Shown: positions 26,801 to 35,013 of the stretch, in pieces
Layout of the letters: the number at the start of each line of letters is the position of its first letter
How positions within the stretch are numbered: position 1 is the first letter of the stretch
Source: Desulfamplus sp.
GTDB lineage: Bacteria > Desulfobacterota > Desulfobacteria > Desulfobacterales > Desulfobacteraceae
Assembly (NCBI GenBank): GCA_015232455.1
Contig: JADFZQ010000027.1
Span: 1-41,597 of the forward strand
Length of the DNA stretch: 41,597 nt
Reading direction: 5' to 3'
Program-made: the position numbers and the translations under genes
Notes under the pieces: model-generated
What the model was told of the DNA's origin: nothing
What the model saw: the letters and a program-made list of their open reading frames with translations, nothing else
The model's database searches: none

Positions 26801-27887
26801 CTATGGAAAAAAGAGAGAGAGAATACTTTTGTGCAATGAATTTAAAAAAGAGTGGATGAATCCAAGTTTAGCATTTAATTTTCCTAAATCTGATCCATAC
26901 TATCTTTTACTTAATAGCCTTGTTGCATACTATAAAAAAATTGATGAAAAACATCCTTTTGCTAAATTTGTTCAATCATGTTTCTTTTCAAAGGTTGGTA
27001 TTACAGACGAAAAAGAGTTTAAAAAAAGTGCATTTGGGCTAAAAGAGATTCTTATAAAAAGATGTATGGACGAGTGGGGCTGGATGGCTGAAGAGGTCTT
27101 TGATGCGGGTGATTTTAAAAATTGGTCATATCAAAAAATTGCGAGTGAAAGTGTTAAAATTAGACAATATATGGTGCAAACATATAAACAGTGCAGAAGG
27201 CTATGGACAACTTCTGACTCATCTTATGAAAAAGAGTCTCTTTTAACACCAAGAGATAGAACTATCTTGGGACGTAAGATGGTGGTGCAGTTCAGTATGG
27301 ATGAGAAGACTAAGGTTGATACGCTTCTTTTAGTCTCGAAAAGCGGTCTTTCAAGCTCCTTGAGTTTGGCATACAGTGATGATACAAAAAATAGTCAAAA
27401 ATGGCTTTTAATGCACAAATGGCGAGATAAGAAAAGTGGCTGTGAACAAAATGAGATATTAAAAAGAGCAGCAAGCATTGAAGAGCTTGGAGCGTGGCTT
27501 ATTCACAACCAGCTTTATGTAAAAGATAACCATATTAAACTTGCTCCAAATCCAACATTTGTTAAATCCAATGATATTAAGCTCCTTTTTCAATCAATGT
27601 ATGATTGCTTTGCCGATGATATTAAAAGAGAAATAACAAACGATGAACTATGTTCCAAGAGCATAATTACTTCAATGTTTATATCTCTTAACTTTACCGC
27701 TCCAAGAGATGCCAAGACAATAACAGAGTGGAGCGTTATCTATAGAAATAGCTGGGGAGAGATGTTTTGTAACCTGTTTAATGACGGCATTGGCTTAAAG
27801 ACAGCAGTTGATGTTGAGAAGAGAGTCAAACACGATCTTCAACTTTCGTCTATGCCTACAAAACTTAAAATATTGTCATATTCATAA
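23841..27887 (+). CDS. Class I adenylate cyclase with helical and pentapeptide repeats
   Basis: A 1348-residue protein in three parts. Residues 1 to about 450 are alpha-helical repeats of HEAT type. Residues about 505-640 are pentapeptide repeats (units such as ATGTNFSGCNFTGASF). From about 690 on the sequence follows enterobacterial CyaA: FTMGSIGSIAHTAGSDIDYWVC with the metal-binding D828 and D830, EEFYRTMIHLAGK, GEYFGASVWQMFKYLKSPFKSVLK, and a shortened regulatory tail. It should convert ATP to cAMP in the cytoplasm. E. coli CyaA has 848 residues and no such N-terminal repeats. PilZ, HPr and EI genes follow on the same strand. Confidence 0.9.
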   Translation: MALFERDWSHADANQQLEWLSNALDIPIADGIKAVMAGLTSFHLSVRNKAKYVLIKLQEDIKYGLESGDKQRGLFASALLSVNVYKNIHDNIPSAELKLYLQILLESGGRGPFYAWKLCQSKMFPIQTVIGIVNSLDEKCRLALVNQYLASSPSVRREYAEQFVKILKDITNQRVVLKFYADLFDKEIPADIFLENIKPTLRNCCNTKEPDDPDTIVGKYLNNEEHSDNDRADALKALAMLLPVINPSRLLRIVKSDRSIKVRRTAFKVIERSAEGTYAVLTDTLMDILCSPSLALTDSIDIFKAAVISRSSNLPYSSNRSFDKQSTFEKRSILNELIDRVNRDIPQLMPLILDEIASFSRLSFCFIQDMAEEPTGTLFQNSDIEKALICGMIRKRPERVLKIFETYINHPDPSIKNALTNLIEKINNSLAEEKNELKRQFDQLISSTTPVKIKKEKAGFFKNLFTTTLEKKIVRLKDASSPEVVDLREEIIEDVDLSSSIFLSPGIFTGSIIREVDLSLSTFQNCSFNKTFFYNVKMSGTSFINTSFENAVFIDVVATGTNFSGCNFTGASFLNSSFKLSNMSEAIFAGSTIVKTSFSETDLSGATFVCSQISMVTFSDTKLEKTDFSGAIGKFCRFSLHTLSRAETEQSELFHRIIELSINDISNELVAISQDRLLMNEIRMLIFTELIQRGKNMFVLKNRYSVLSAFDLFLPEQADLFELIPLLIHENIDLYTPSARNPALAKLIEVDGIVRLDGKPAGIQNLDIPHGISGYLPNSETQRICKKYFDKRYIYKDGMVFIERPFCYIDALFTMGSIGSIAHTAGSDIDYWVCIREELFEHDKINMLRKKLDTIEKWAKSEFKTEIHFFIVDIEKAKRSDFGGSDSESSGSAQGRLLKEEFYRTMIHLAGKLPFWATLPVEVSKNYYYDLFIRVCPNPTKGRFIDFGDIHNIPTGEYFGASVWQMFKYLKSPFKSVLKMGLLEKYIYGKKRERILLCNEFKKEWMNPSLAFNFPKSDPYYLLLNSLVAYYKKIDEKHPFAKFVQSCFFSKVGITDEKEFKKSAFGLKEILIKRCMDEWGWMAEEVFDAGDFKNWSYQKIASESVKIRQYMVQTYKQCRRLWTTSDSSYEKESLLTPRDRTILGRKMVVQFSMDEKTKVDTLLLVSKSGLSSSLSLAYSDDTKNSQKWLLMHKWRDKKSGCEQNEILKRAASIEELGAWLIHNQLYVKDNHIKLAPNPTFVKSNDIKLLFQSMYDCFADDIKREITNDELCSKSIITSMFISLNFTAPRDAKTITEWSVIYRNSWGEMFCNLFNDGIGLKTAVDVEKRVKHDLQLSSMPTKLKILSYS

Positions 27888-27923
27888 ATTAAGCGATTAT
27901 CTAAGAAGGTGTCTGATAAGATT

Positions 27924-29252
27924 ATGAAATCTCTTTTTAAACCACTTACAAATATGTTTAGTAAAAAAAACGATGAGTCCGAGACTTCTCAACAAGAACA
28001 AAATTCGTCAGCCTTAACAGATCAATCTAATTCTATGGTGCAAATTGATGTTTATAGTTTATCAAAAAAGTATTGCGATACATTTTTGGCTATTAAAACA
28101 GTGCAAACAAAACTTGATAAGCTATTAGAGACAAAGGAGCATATTGCAGAGGAGAGATTTGCCTCTCTACATGAGCAATATAGATCGTTTTTAGACAAAC
28201 ATACTCCGGGTCTAAAGAAACTATCAGATGAGATTGACAGAAGAATAGAGTCTTATATTGAAGATAAAAAGGAGGCTGCAGAAAAGTTTACTGAAATCAA
28301 AAAAAATATTCAGCAAGAGGCAAAACTTCTTGAAGTAGGTGTGATTTCAAAAGAGGACTATATTCAAAGAGTTCAATCATTGAAACCGCAAGAAAAAGAG
28401 TATAAAGATAAATATAAAATCTCCCAAGAGCTTATTACAGTTTTAAAAGATGCGAAGAATAATAAATATACGCCGCCACCTGAAAATTTTATCTCAAATC
28501 AAGAAGATGGTGGCAATAAAGTTGATGAAACGTCATCTGGTGAAAAAGACTCTTTAGAGAAAGGTAAAAGCAAAGATAATAAAAACAAAGATAAAAACTA
28601 CAGTATAAGCCAAGTCTATTCTGACAAAGATGTAGATATAAATATTGAGTGCGGTACAAACTTAAATTTGAAAATAGAAGGAATTGCCATACCTATTACT
28701 GCAAATTTTGTTGGAACACAAAGATATGAGTATCTTATTATCACCCACCCAACCCCTTACACAACAATAAAACCTAAACTCTTTACTGGAAATAAAATCT
28801 TTATTGAATCTATTTTTGATGGACGACTATTTTCTTTTTCATCTCCTATAATTGAAAATCTTACTAAACCCATCAGAGCAGTTGTGCTTGAATATCCAAA
28901 ATCTGTCAGTATAAAGAGATTAAGAACACATGTAAGAGTAACATGCAAACTACCTTCAACTATTCATTTCAAAGGTGCGGGTAAAGAGTCTATTATCTGT
29001 GATATAAATCCACAAGGCTGCAGAATTGAAGTTGTATATCAGCCTACAGAGAAAAACTACATTGCAAGATCAGATGATAATATTAAAATTGAATTCTCTC
29101 TCCCCGGAGATGTTGATATTTATAGTATTTCAGGTCTCATTAAAAATGTTAAGAAAAAGGAACTTACTGTTTTGTATGGTATTCAGTTTATTGAAGCATC
29201 AGAAGCCACCCAAAAAGCGATTTTAAAATATCTATCAACTATTAAGCCTTAA
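27924..29252 (+). CDS. PilZ-domain c-di-GMP receptor, YcgR-like
   Basis: The N-terminal 150 residues form a predicted coiled coil (around 55-150) followed by a charged linker. A YcgR-type N-domain comes next (IECGTNLNLKIEGI, FVGTQRYEYLIITHP, then FDGRLFSFSSPI). The C-terminal PilZ domain has the R-xxx-R element in KRLRTHVRV; the second motif reads DINPQG in place of the usual D/N-x-S-xx-G. It should bind c-di-GMP, possibly with altered affinity. ATG 27924 is preferred because AAGGTG at 27906 gives a usable Shine-Dalgarno; a GTG at 27909 is the longer option. It follows the adenylate cyclase after about 36 bases. Confidence 0.85.
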   Translation: MKSLFKPLTNMFSKKNDESETSQQEQNSSALTDQSNSMVQIDVYSLSKKYCDTFLAIKTVQTKLDKLLETKEHIAEERFASLHEQYRSFLDKHTPGLKKLSDEIDRRIESYIEDKKEAAEKFTEIKKNIQQEAKLLEVGVISKEDYIQRVQSLKPQEKEYKDKYKISQELITVLKDAKNNKYTPPPENFISNQEDGGNKVDETSSGEKDSLEKGKSKDNKNKDKNYSISQVYSDKDVDINIECGTNLNLKIEGIAIPITANFVGTQRYEYLIITHPTPYTTIKPKLFTGNKIFIESIFDGRLFSFSSPIIENLTKPIRAVVLEYPKSVSIKRLRTHVRVTCKLPSTIHFKGAGKESIICDINPQGCRIEVVYQPTEKNYIARSDDNIKIEFSLPGDVDIYSISGLIKNVKKKELTVLYGIQFIEASEATQKAILKYLSTIKP

Positions 29253-29347
29253 AATATTATCAATCTCAATCTTAATTGTAAATATTACTTCATACCTATA
29301 AGACAACCTTCTTTTTTGCCATAAATCCCGCCTGATATTACAATCCA

Positions 29348-29376
29348 TTGACATTTTACACATGAAGGGCTATTGT
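29348..29376 (+). promoter_or_regulatory. Candidate sigma-70 promoter inside the annotated HPr 5' end
   Basis: TTGACA (29348-29353) is separated by exactly 17 bases from TATTGT (29371-29376). A transcript from here would begin after the first possible start (TTG 29373) and would favour the internal TTG at 29433. The match could be chance in AT-rich DNA. Confidence 0.3.
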
Positions 29377-29717
29377 ATCAGGCTAAAAACGAGACAAATA
29401 TTAATCTAAAATCTACATTAAAAATAACAGAATTGAATAATAATAAAATTCGTAAAGTCATAATTAGAAATGGTCTTGGACTACATGCAAGACCTGCCGC
29501 AATGATTGCAAAGATTACCAGAAATGCACAAAGCAATGTATGGATAGTTGATGGCGATAACAGAGCTGATGCCTCAAGTGTCATTGATATTTTGACGATC
29601 AACGGCAAAAAAGGGAAAACTCTTATTTTAGAGGCTGATTCACAAAACGATATTCAGTTGCTTGATACTTTAGCAGATTTTTTTCAATCTGGTTTCGGAG
29701 AAGATACCGATGAGTAA
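29373..29717 (+). CDS. ptsH: PTS phosphocarrier protein HPr
   Basis: The conserved active site is VIIRNGLGLHARPAAMIAK, with the phosphorylated histidine at residue 38 from this start. The regulatory serine region reads ASSVIDILTI, so a Ser46 equivalent is present but its context differs from the Firmicute form. From TTG 29373 the protein is 114 residues, about 25 more than usual; a TTG at 29433 would put the histidine at 18, close to the classical 15. The last 8 bases overlap the EI start. It accepts phosphate from EI. No sugar-specific EII gene is in the window. Confidence 0.92.
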   Translation: MYQAKNETNINLKSTLKITELNNNKIRKVIIRNGLGLHARPAAMIAKITRNAQSNVWIVDGDNRADASSVIDILTINGKKGKTLILEADSQNDIQLLDTLADFFQSGFGEDTDE

Positions 29718-31536
29718 ATCACAAAAAGAACTGATTCAAAAAGAGCATATTATGATAAAAAAAAATGGTGGTGCTTCTTCTGGTTTATCTCCAAAAGAGG
29801 AGATCGTTATAAAAGGCATTGGTGGCTCTCCCGGTATATGTATTGGCAAGGCGTATATAGTTGATCGTGAAGGTGTTGATCTTGTTAAGAGATACCCTGT
29901 CTCAGAAGATGATGTTCCAGCAGAGATTAACCGCTTTAAAAATGCTGTTAAGTTAGCAAGCGATGATTATTCTTCAGTAATAGACTCTCTAAACAGTGAT
30001 TTAAGCCATCAACTTGACATTCTTGAGGCTCATTTAGCTCTTTTTAAAGATAAGATGCTTTATGGAAAAACTATTGATACCATAAAAACAGAAAAGATAA
30101 ATGCAGAATGGGCATTAAAAAAAGTATTACGTCAGGTAAAGCGCATGTTTATGAAGTTAAGCGACCCTTACCTTAAATCAAGAGTAACCGATATTGTTCA
30201 GGTATCAGAACAGGTTATGCGTCATCTTATTGGTGCTCAAGATATTAAAATATCAGATATAAATAAAAGAGTTATTTTGGTTGCCCATGATCTCTCTCCA
30301 GCAGATACAAGTCAAATTCAACTTGAATTAATTAAAGGGTTTGTTACAGATCGTGGTGGCAAAGATTCACATACAGGGATTATAGCCAAGGCACTTGGTA
30401 TTCCAGCAGTTATGGGACTTGGAAATGCCACCCATAAAGTTGAGAACGATGATATTGTTATAGTTGATGGTCTATCTGGTATTTTGATTGTAAATCCAGA
30501 AGAGGATACTCTCTTTGCTTATGAAGAACGAAGAGCAATCTATGAAGAGCGTCAAGCAGTTAGAGCAAGAGAGAGCCATCTTCCAGCAGTTACTTTAGAT
30601 GGTCATAAATTTGAACTTATGGCTAACATTGAGCTTGTAGAAGAGGTGGTATCTGTAAGAGATAATGCAGCAAAAGGTGTTGGGCTGTTTAGAACAGAGT
30701 TTCTCTACATTGATCTTAAACGATTTCCGTCAGAGGAGGAGCTTTTTGATAAATATAAAGAGGTTGTTGATCTTTTATCTCCTATGTCAGTAACCTTTAG
30801 GACTCTTGATATTAATGGTGATAAAGTTCTTCCATATATGAAAAATACCATAGATGAGGAGAACCCCGCACTTGGATTGAGAGCTGTAAGATTCTGCCTT
30901 AAAAGACCAGAAATTTTTATTACACAGATAAAAGCAATATTTAGAGCTGCTGCTTTTGGTAATATCAAGCTATTAATTCCTATGATCTCCTGTGTTGAAG
31001 AGATTGTTCAAGTAAAAGAGATTATTGCTCGTTCAATTATTGAGCTTAAACAGGAAGAGAAGGTATTTAATAGCGATATTCCTCTTGGAATAATGATTGA
31101 GGTTCCTTCTGCTGTAATTATTGCAGAAAACCTTGCAGAATATGTGAATTTTTTTAGTATTGGAACAAATGATCTTATTCAATACTCGATGGCAATTGAT
31201 AGGCGTAATAGACAGGTTGCTCACCTGTATAATCCAATGAATCCTGCCATTATCAGAATGGTTCAAATGGTTGTTAATGCAGCAAGAAAGAAAAATATTG
31301 ATGTTGTGATGTGTGGTGAGATGGCTGGTGAGCCATTTAATCTACCTGTATTGATGGGTCTTGGTTTGACCAAGCTCTCTATGAACCCAATGTCCATTCC
31401 TGCTATAAGGCAGATGGTTACAAGGCTTAGTGTAGGTGAAGCTAAAGAGTTTGTTGATAAGATTATAAAGATGGGACAGGTATCAGATATTGTAAATCTT
31501 GTAAAAGAGAAATATGGCAAAATTCTTTCTGATTAA
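29710..31536 (+). CDS. ptsI: PTS Enzyme I (phosphoenolpyruvate-protein phosphotransferase)
   Basis: A 608-residue Enzyme I. The N-terminal HPr-binding and phospho-histidine region has the active histidine H221 in DRGGKDSHTGIIAKALGIPAVMG. The C-terminal PEP-binding barrel has GVGLFRTEFLY, LDINGDKVLPY, NPALGLRAVRF, IGIMIEVPSA-like LGIMIEVPS, FFSIGTNDLIQY and the active cysteine region VVMCGEMAGE. It moves phosphate from PEP to HPr. An N-terminal extension of about 30 residues precedes the usual start (IVIKGIGGSPGI), so an internal start is possible, but a GGAG precedes this ATG well and it overlaps HPr by 8 bases. Confidence 0.96.
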   Translation: MSKSQKELIQKEHIMIKKNGGASSGLSPKEEIVIKGIGGSPGICIGKAYIVDREGVDLVKRYPVSEDDVPAEINRFKNAVKLASDDYSSVIDSLNSDLSHQLDILEAHLALFKDKMLYGKTIDTIKTEKINAEWALKKVLRQVKRMFMKLSDPYLKSRVTDIVQVSEQVMRHLIGAQDIKISDINKRVILVAHDLSPADTSQIQLELIKGFVTDRGGKDSHTGIIAKALGIPAVMGLGNATHKVENDDIVIVDGLSGILIVNPEEDTLFAYEERRAIYEERQAVRARESHLPAVTLDGHKFELMANIELVEEVVSVRDNAAKGVGLFRTEFLYIDLKRFPSEEELFDKYKEVVDLLSPMSVTFRTLDINGDKVLPYMKNTIDEENPALGLRAVRFCLKRPEIFITQIKAIFRAAAFGNIKLLIPMISCVEEIVQVKEIIARSIIELKQEEKVFNSDIPLGIMIEVPSAVIIAENLAEYVNFFSIGTNDLIQYSMAIDRRNRQVAHLYNPMNPAIIRMVQMVVNAARKKNIDVVMCGEMAGEPFNLPVLMGLGLTKLSMNPMSIPAIRQMVTRLSVGEAKEFVDKIIKMGQVSDIVNLVKEKYGKILSD

Positions 31537-31630
31537 AAAACTTTGCAAAAATAAAAGAGTTTACTCTGAAGGTATTGATATATTAAAGCCTAAGGAGTTA
31601 CGTGTAATATTGTTAGGAGCATAAAAAAAG

Positions 31631-32092
31631 ATGGAGTCAGACAAGATAAAAATTGTGGCAACCAATAAAAAAGCAAGGCATGATTATGATATATCTGGTG
31701 AAATAGAGGCTGGTATTGTGCTTGTTGGAACAGAGGTTAAGTCAATACGTCAAGGCAAAATCAACCTTAAAGATTCCTATGCAGATGTTAAAAATGGAGA
31801 AGTATTTTTAAGACAGATGCACATATCGCCATATCAGAACGCCTATTATGATAATCACGATCCTTTAAGGAGCAGAAAACTACTTCTTCACAACAAAGAG
31901 ATAAAAAAGTTAATTGGCAGGACTTCAGAGCGAGGTTTCACCATTGTTCCATTAAAGGTCTATTTCAAAAATGGTAAAATCAAAGTTCAGATAGGACTTG
32001 CCAAAGGTAAAAAACTTTATGATAAGCGTGATACCATAAAGAAAAAAGATATTCAGCGAGAGATGGATAGAGACTACAAAAATCTCCGTTAA
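31631..32092 (+). CDS. smpB: SsrA-binding protein SmpB
   Basis: At 153 residues this is the normal length. Motifs [43 protein letters not shown] (read in segments) and the [19 protein letters not shown] tail are canonical. It binds tmRNA to rescue stalled ribosomes. GGAG at 31616-31619 lies 11 bases before the ATG. I did not find an ssrA gene in the window. Confidence 0.97.
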   Translation: MESDKIKIVATNKKARHDYDISGEIEAGIVLVGTEVKSIRQGKINLKDSYADVKNGEVFLRQMHISPYQNAYYDNHDPLRSRKLLLHNKEIKKLIGRTSERGFTIVPLKVYFKNGKIKVQIGLAKGKKLYDKRDTIKKKDIQREMDRDYKNLR

Positions 32093-32135
32093 TATTATAG
32101 TTAGTTTATTTTGTAAAAAGCAATTGGATTCAAAA

Positions 32136-32345
32136 ATGAGAACTATTTATAAACTTTTCAAAGTTGATAAAAGCAGAATAGGATTTTTAAAATTTATCTT
32201 TGAAGCCTATGATGGAATTGCAGTAATAACAACTCTTGATACTAAAGAGGGGCTTGTAAGATTTGCGATTGCCCCAAACTCTATTGATGAAGTTTATGCT
32301 GTTCTTAGAGATTTGAAAAAGGATATTTATATTAATGAGTTATAG
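32136..32345 (+). CDS. DUF4911 domain protein
   Basis: A 69-residue protein (73 from an in-frame TTG at 32124) with the pattern RTIYKLFKVDKSRIGFLKFIFEAYDGIAVITTLD. It matches a small deltaproteobacterial family annotated DUF4911 whose gene typically lies before miaB. The stop overlaps the miaB start by 11 bases, so the two are translationally coupled, suggesting a link to tRNA modification or translation. The function is unknown. ATG 32136 is chosen because the family usually starts at this point. Confidence 0.75.
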   Translation: MRTIYKLFKVDKSRIGFLKFIFEAYDGIAVITTLDTKEGLVRFAIAPNSIDEVYAVLRDLKKDIYINEL

Positions 32346-33969
32346 AATCAATACGAATAGTGAAAATATTGGGAAAAATAATAAAAATGAAATAAATTAT
32401 ATAGGTTATTCGTATATCTATACAATTGGCTGTCAGATGAACAGCTATGACTCTGAAAAGATAGCCTCAATTCTTGATAACATTGGATATTTAAAAACAG
32501 ATAAATTAGAACAAGCTGATATTGTTGTCTGCAACACATGCTCAATCAGAGAAAAAGCCCAAGAAAAAGCATTTAGCTTTCTTGGAACTCTTGCAAACAA
32601 AAAACTTAAAAATCCAAATCTTATATCTATAATGTCAGGTTGTGTTGCCCAGCAAGAGGGGGAAAAAGTTTTTAAAAGAATACCTCATCTTGATATAGTA
32701 ATGGGAACGCAAGCCTTTGCAAGGCTTCCAAATCTTATAAAGTTGGTTCAATTAAGTAAAAAAGAGCCTAACGCTAAAAAGCATATTGTTGATATTGAAG
32801 ATAGTGCAAAAATTTTTGAATCAATGCCATATTTTTCAAAGCCTGATTTTTCTCAATCGCACTTTGAGGAAAATGCAAATTCTTTTAACTTTAAAGTTAA
32901 AAAAGATCGCTTTGAAGTTAAAAATGACAAATATGGAGCTAAAGAAGAGAACTTTGAGGATAAAAAAGTTTCAAGGTTTGTAACCATTATGCAGGGGTGC
33001 GATAATTTTTGCACCTACTGCATTGTCCCTTATGTTAGGGGGCGTGAGAGAAGCAGAACACCCCAAAGCATTGTGCAAGAGATAAAAATTCTTGCAGATT
33101 CTGGAGTTAAAGAGGTTACCTTGCTTGGGCAAAACGTAAACTCTTATGGAAAATATAATATAGAAAAAAAGATTATAAAAGAGGATGGCTTACCCCAAAA
33201 CGGCGGAGTATTTCAGCAAGATCATCAGAAAAATTGTACCTTTCCCGAACTTCTTGCAAAAATTAATGAAATTAATGGAATTGAGCGTATCCGTTTTGCA
33301 ACCTCTCACCCTAAAGATATTTCAGACGAGCTAATTTTTGCCATCAGAGATTTAAAAAAAGTGTGTAACCAGCTCCATCTTCCTGTTCAATCTGGTTCAA
33401 ATGCAATTTTAAAAAAGATGAACAGAGGCTACACAAGAGAAAAATATCTTGAGAGAATATCAACACTTAGAACTCATTGCCCAAATATTGGGTTATCATC
33501 TGATATGATTGTTGGCTTTCCATCTGAAAGTCGTGAAGATTTTGAACAAACTCTTGATCTTATAAAAACTGTCGAGTTTGATGGTCTTTTTGCATTTTCT
33601 TATTCAGATCGACCCAATGCACCAGCAGCAAAATTTTCTGGGGCTGTTGATGAAGAGGAGAAGATGGCAAGGCTTAATGAGCTTCTTTCACTTCAAGAAT
33701 ATTATACTCAAAAGAAAAATCAGGCATTGGTTGGAACTGTTCAAGCTGTTTTAGTAGAGGGAAAGAGTTTGAAAAATAGACATTCTGATAAATTAGAAAT
33801 TGAGGCTAACAGATTACAGATGACAGGACGCACTGAATCTGGCAAAATTGTTCACTTTTATGCAGATAATATAAATCAAGGGCAGATCGTTGGTGTTTAT
33901 ATAGAGAACGCCTACCCACACTCTTTGTGGGGTAACTTAGTTGAGGCTGATAATGAAACAAGAATCTAA
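32335..33969 (+). CDS. miaB: tRNA methylthiotransferase MiaB
   Basis: This radical-SAM enzyme converts i6A37 to ms2i6A37 in tRNA. The N-terminal auxiliary-cluster cysteines are in TIGCQMNSYDSEK, CNTCSIREKAQEK and MSGCVAQQEG. The SAM cluster is CDNFCTYC, followed by IVPYVRGRERSR. A C-terminal TRAM domain is present (GTVQAVLVEGKS, IVGVYIENAYPHSLWG). It is about 100 residues longer than usual (544 against about 440) because of two hydrophilic inserts, near 155-215 and near 275-300. The start overlaps DUF4911 and the end overlaps the methionine aminopeptidase gene. Confidence 0.96.
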   Translation: MSYRINTNSENIGKNNKNEINYIGYSYIYTIGCQMNSYDSEKIASILDNIGYLKTDKLEQADIVVCNTCSIREKAQEKAFSFLGTLANKKLKNPNLISIMSGCVAQQEGEKVFKRIPHLDIVMGTQAFARLPNLIKLVQLSKKEPNAKKHIVDIEDSAKIFESMPYFSKPDFSQSHFEENANSFNFKVKKDRFEVKNDKYGAKEENFEDKKVSRFVTIMQGCDNFCTYCIVPYVRGRERSRTPQSIVQEIKILADSGVKEVTLLGQNVNSYGKYNIEKKIIKEDGLPQNGGVFQQDHQKNCTFPELLAKINEINGIERIRFATSHPKDISDELIFAIRDLKKVCNQLHLPVQSGSNAILKKMNRGYTREKYLERISTLRTHCPNIGLSSDMIVGFPSESREDFEQTLDLIKTVEFDGLFAFSYSDRPNAPAAKFSGAVDEEEKMARLNELLSLQEYYTQKKNQALVGTVQAVLVEGKSLKNRHSDKLEIEANRLQMTGRTESGKIVHFYADNINQGQIVGVYIENAYPHSLWGNLVEADNETRI

Positions 33970-34939
33970 AAATACAATAGGCAGAAACACTCTATGTCCA
34001 TGTGGAAGTGGCAAGAAATATAAATTTTGCTGCATGAAGGAGACTAAAAGCTCTATCTCAAATTTAATGCCAAATCCAATTTCAACAAAGCAGACCACAA
34101 GCATCTTTGAGACAATTGCAGGAAAACTACCGATTAAATTAGCCCCTAAAACTCCAACACTTAAAGAGCAGTATAAAAAGAAATTTGATATTACTCTTAA
34201 AGAGCCTCATCAGATCGAAGGGATACGAAGAGCTGGTGTTCTTCTTATTGAAATAATGGATAAAGTTGAAAAGATGATTCAACCCGGACTTAAAACAGAA
34301 GAGATTAACACATTTGTCCATGAAGAGACCATAAAAGCAGGAGCAATTCCAGCACCGTTGAACTATCGAGGGTTTCCAAAAAGCGTTTGTGTTTCAGTAA
34401 ACGAGGTTATCTGCCATGGTATTCCAGGTGAGCGTATTTTAAAAGACGGAGATATTGTAAATGTAGATATCACTCCAATATTGAATGGCTATTATGCTGA
34501 TGCAAACAAAACTTTTTTTGTGGGAACCCCATCACCTGAAGCAGTTAAAATAGTTTCGGTTGCAAGGCAATCTCTTAAACAGGCAATTGGTGTTGTTCGC
34601 CCCGGTGCAAGACTTGGAGATATTGGCTGGGCAATCCAAAGTTATGCAGAGTCTCAAGGCTGCTCAGTTGTAAGGGAGTTTGTAGGTCATGGAGTAGGGC
34701 TGAGTTTTCACGAACTTCCACAGATTCTACATTTTGGGAAAAAGGGGAAAGGATTGATGTTAGTTCCGGGCATGGTCTTTACAATTGAGCCTATGATCAA
34801 CCTTGGAACAAGAAAACTCCATATTCTTGAGGATAAATGGACAGCAGTAACTGACGATGGTGCTTTATCTGCCCAGTTTGAACAGACAATATTGGTTACA
34901 GAGACAGGTTGTGAGAGCCTAACTCCTTATGAACTTTAA
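33953..34939 (+). CDS. map: Methionine aminopeptidase with N-terminal SEC-C motif
   Basis: Type I methionine aminopeptidase, removing the initiator methionine from new proteins. The metal ligands are in VNVDITPILNGYYADAN (two Asp), GHGVGLSFHE (His), TIEPMI (Glu) and AQFEQTI (Glu). The N-terminus carries a SEC-C zinc motif (GRNTLCPCGSGKKYKFCCMKE), known in some bacterial aminopeptidases and likely to bind ribosomes or zinc. ATG 33953 is preferred over TTG 33941 because the TTGAGG at 33941-33946 gives a good ribosome-binding site. It overlaps the miaB end by 17 bases. Confidence 0.95.
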   Translation: MKQESKNTIGRNTLCPCGSGKKYKFCCMKETKSSISNLMPNPISTKQTTSIFETIAGKLPIKLAPKTPTLKEQYKKKFDITLKEPHQIEGIRRAGVLLIEIMDKVEKMIQPGLKTEEINTFVHEETIKAGAIPAPLNYRGFPKSVCVSVNEVICHGIPGERILKDGDIVNVDITPILNGYYADANKTFFVGTPSPEAVKIVSVARQSLKQAIGVVRPGARLGDIGWAIQSYAESQGCSVVREFVGHGVGLSFHELPQILHFGKKGKGLMLVPGMVFTIEPMINLGTRKLHILEDKWTAVTDDGALSAQFEQTILVTETGCESLTPYEL

Positions 34940-35013
34940 ATATTTTTAATATTTGGTAATATAAGTAGATGTATAATAGATAAAATTTAGAGATGAACCA
35001 TACTGGAGATATT

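Noticed and set aside
29331-29383. Short inverted repeat GCCTGAT / ATCAGGC around the HPr start, possibly a translation switch
   Set aside because: Only 7 bp with a long spacer; too common by chance to claim a regulatory structure.
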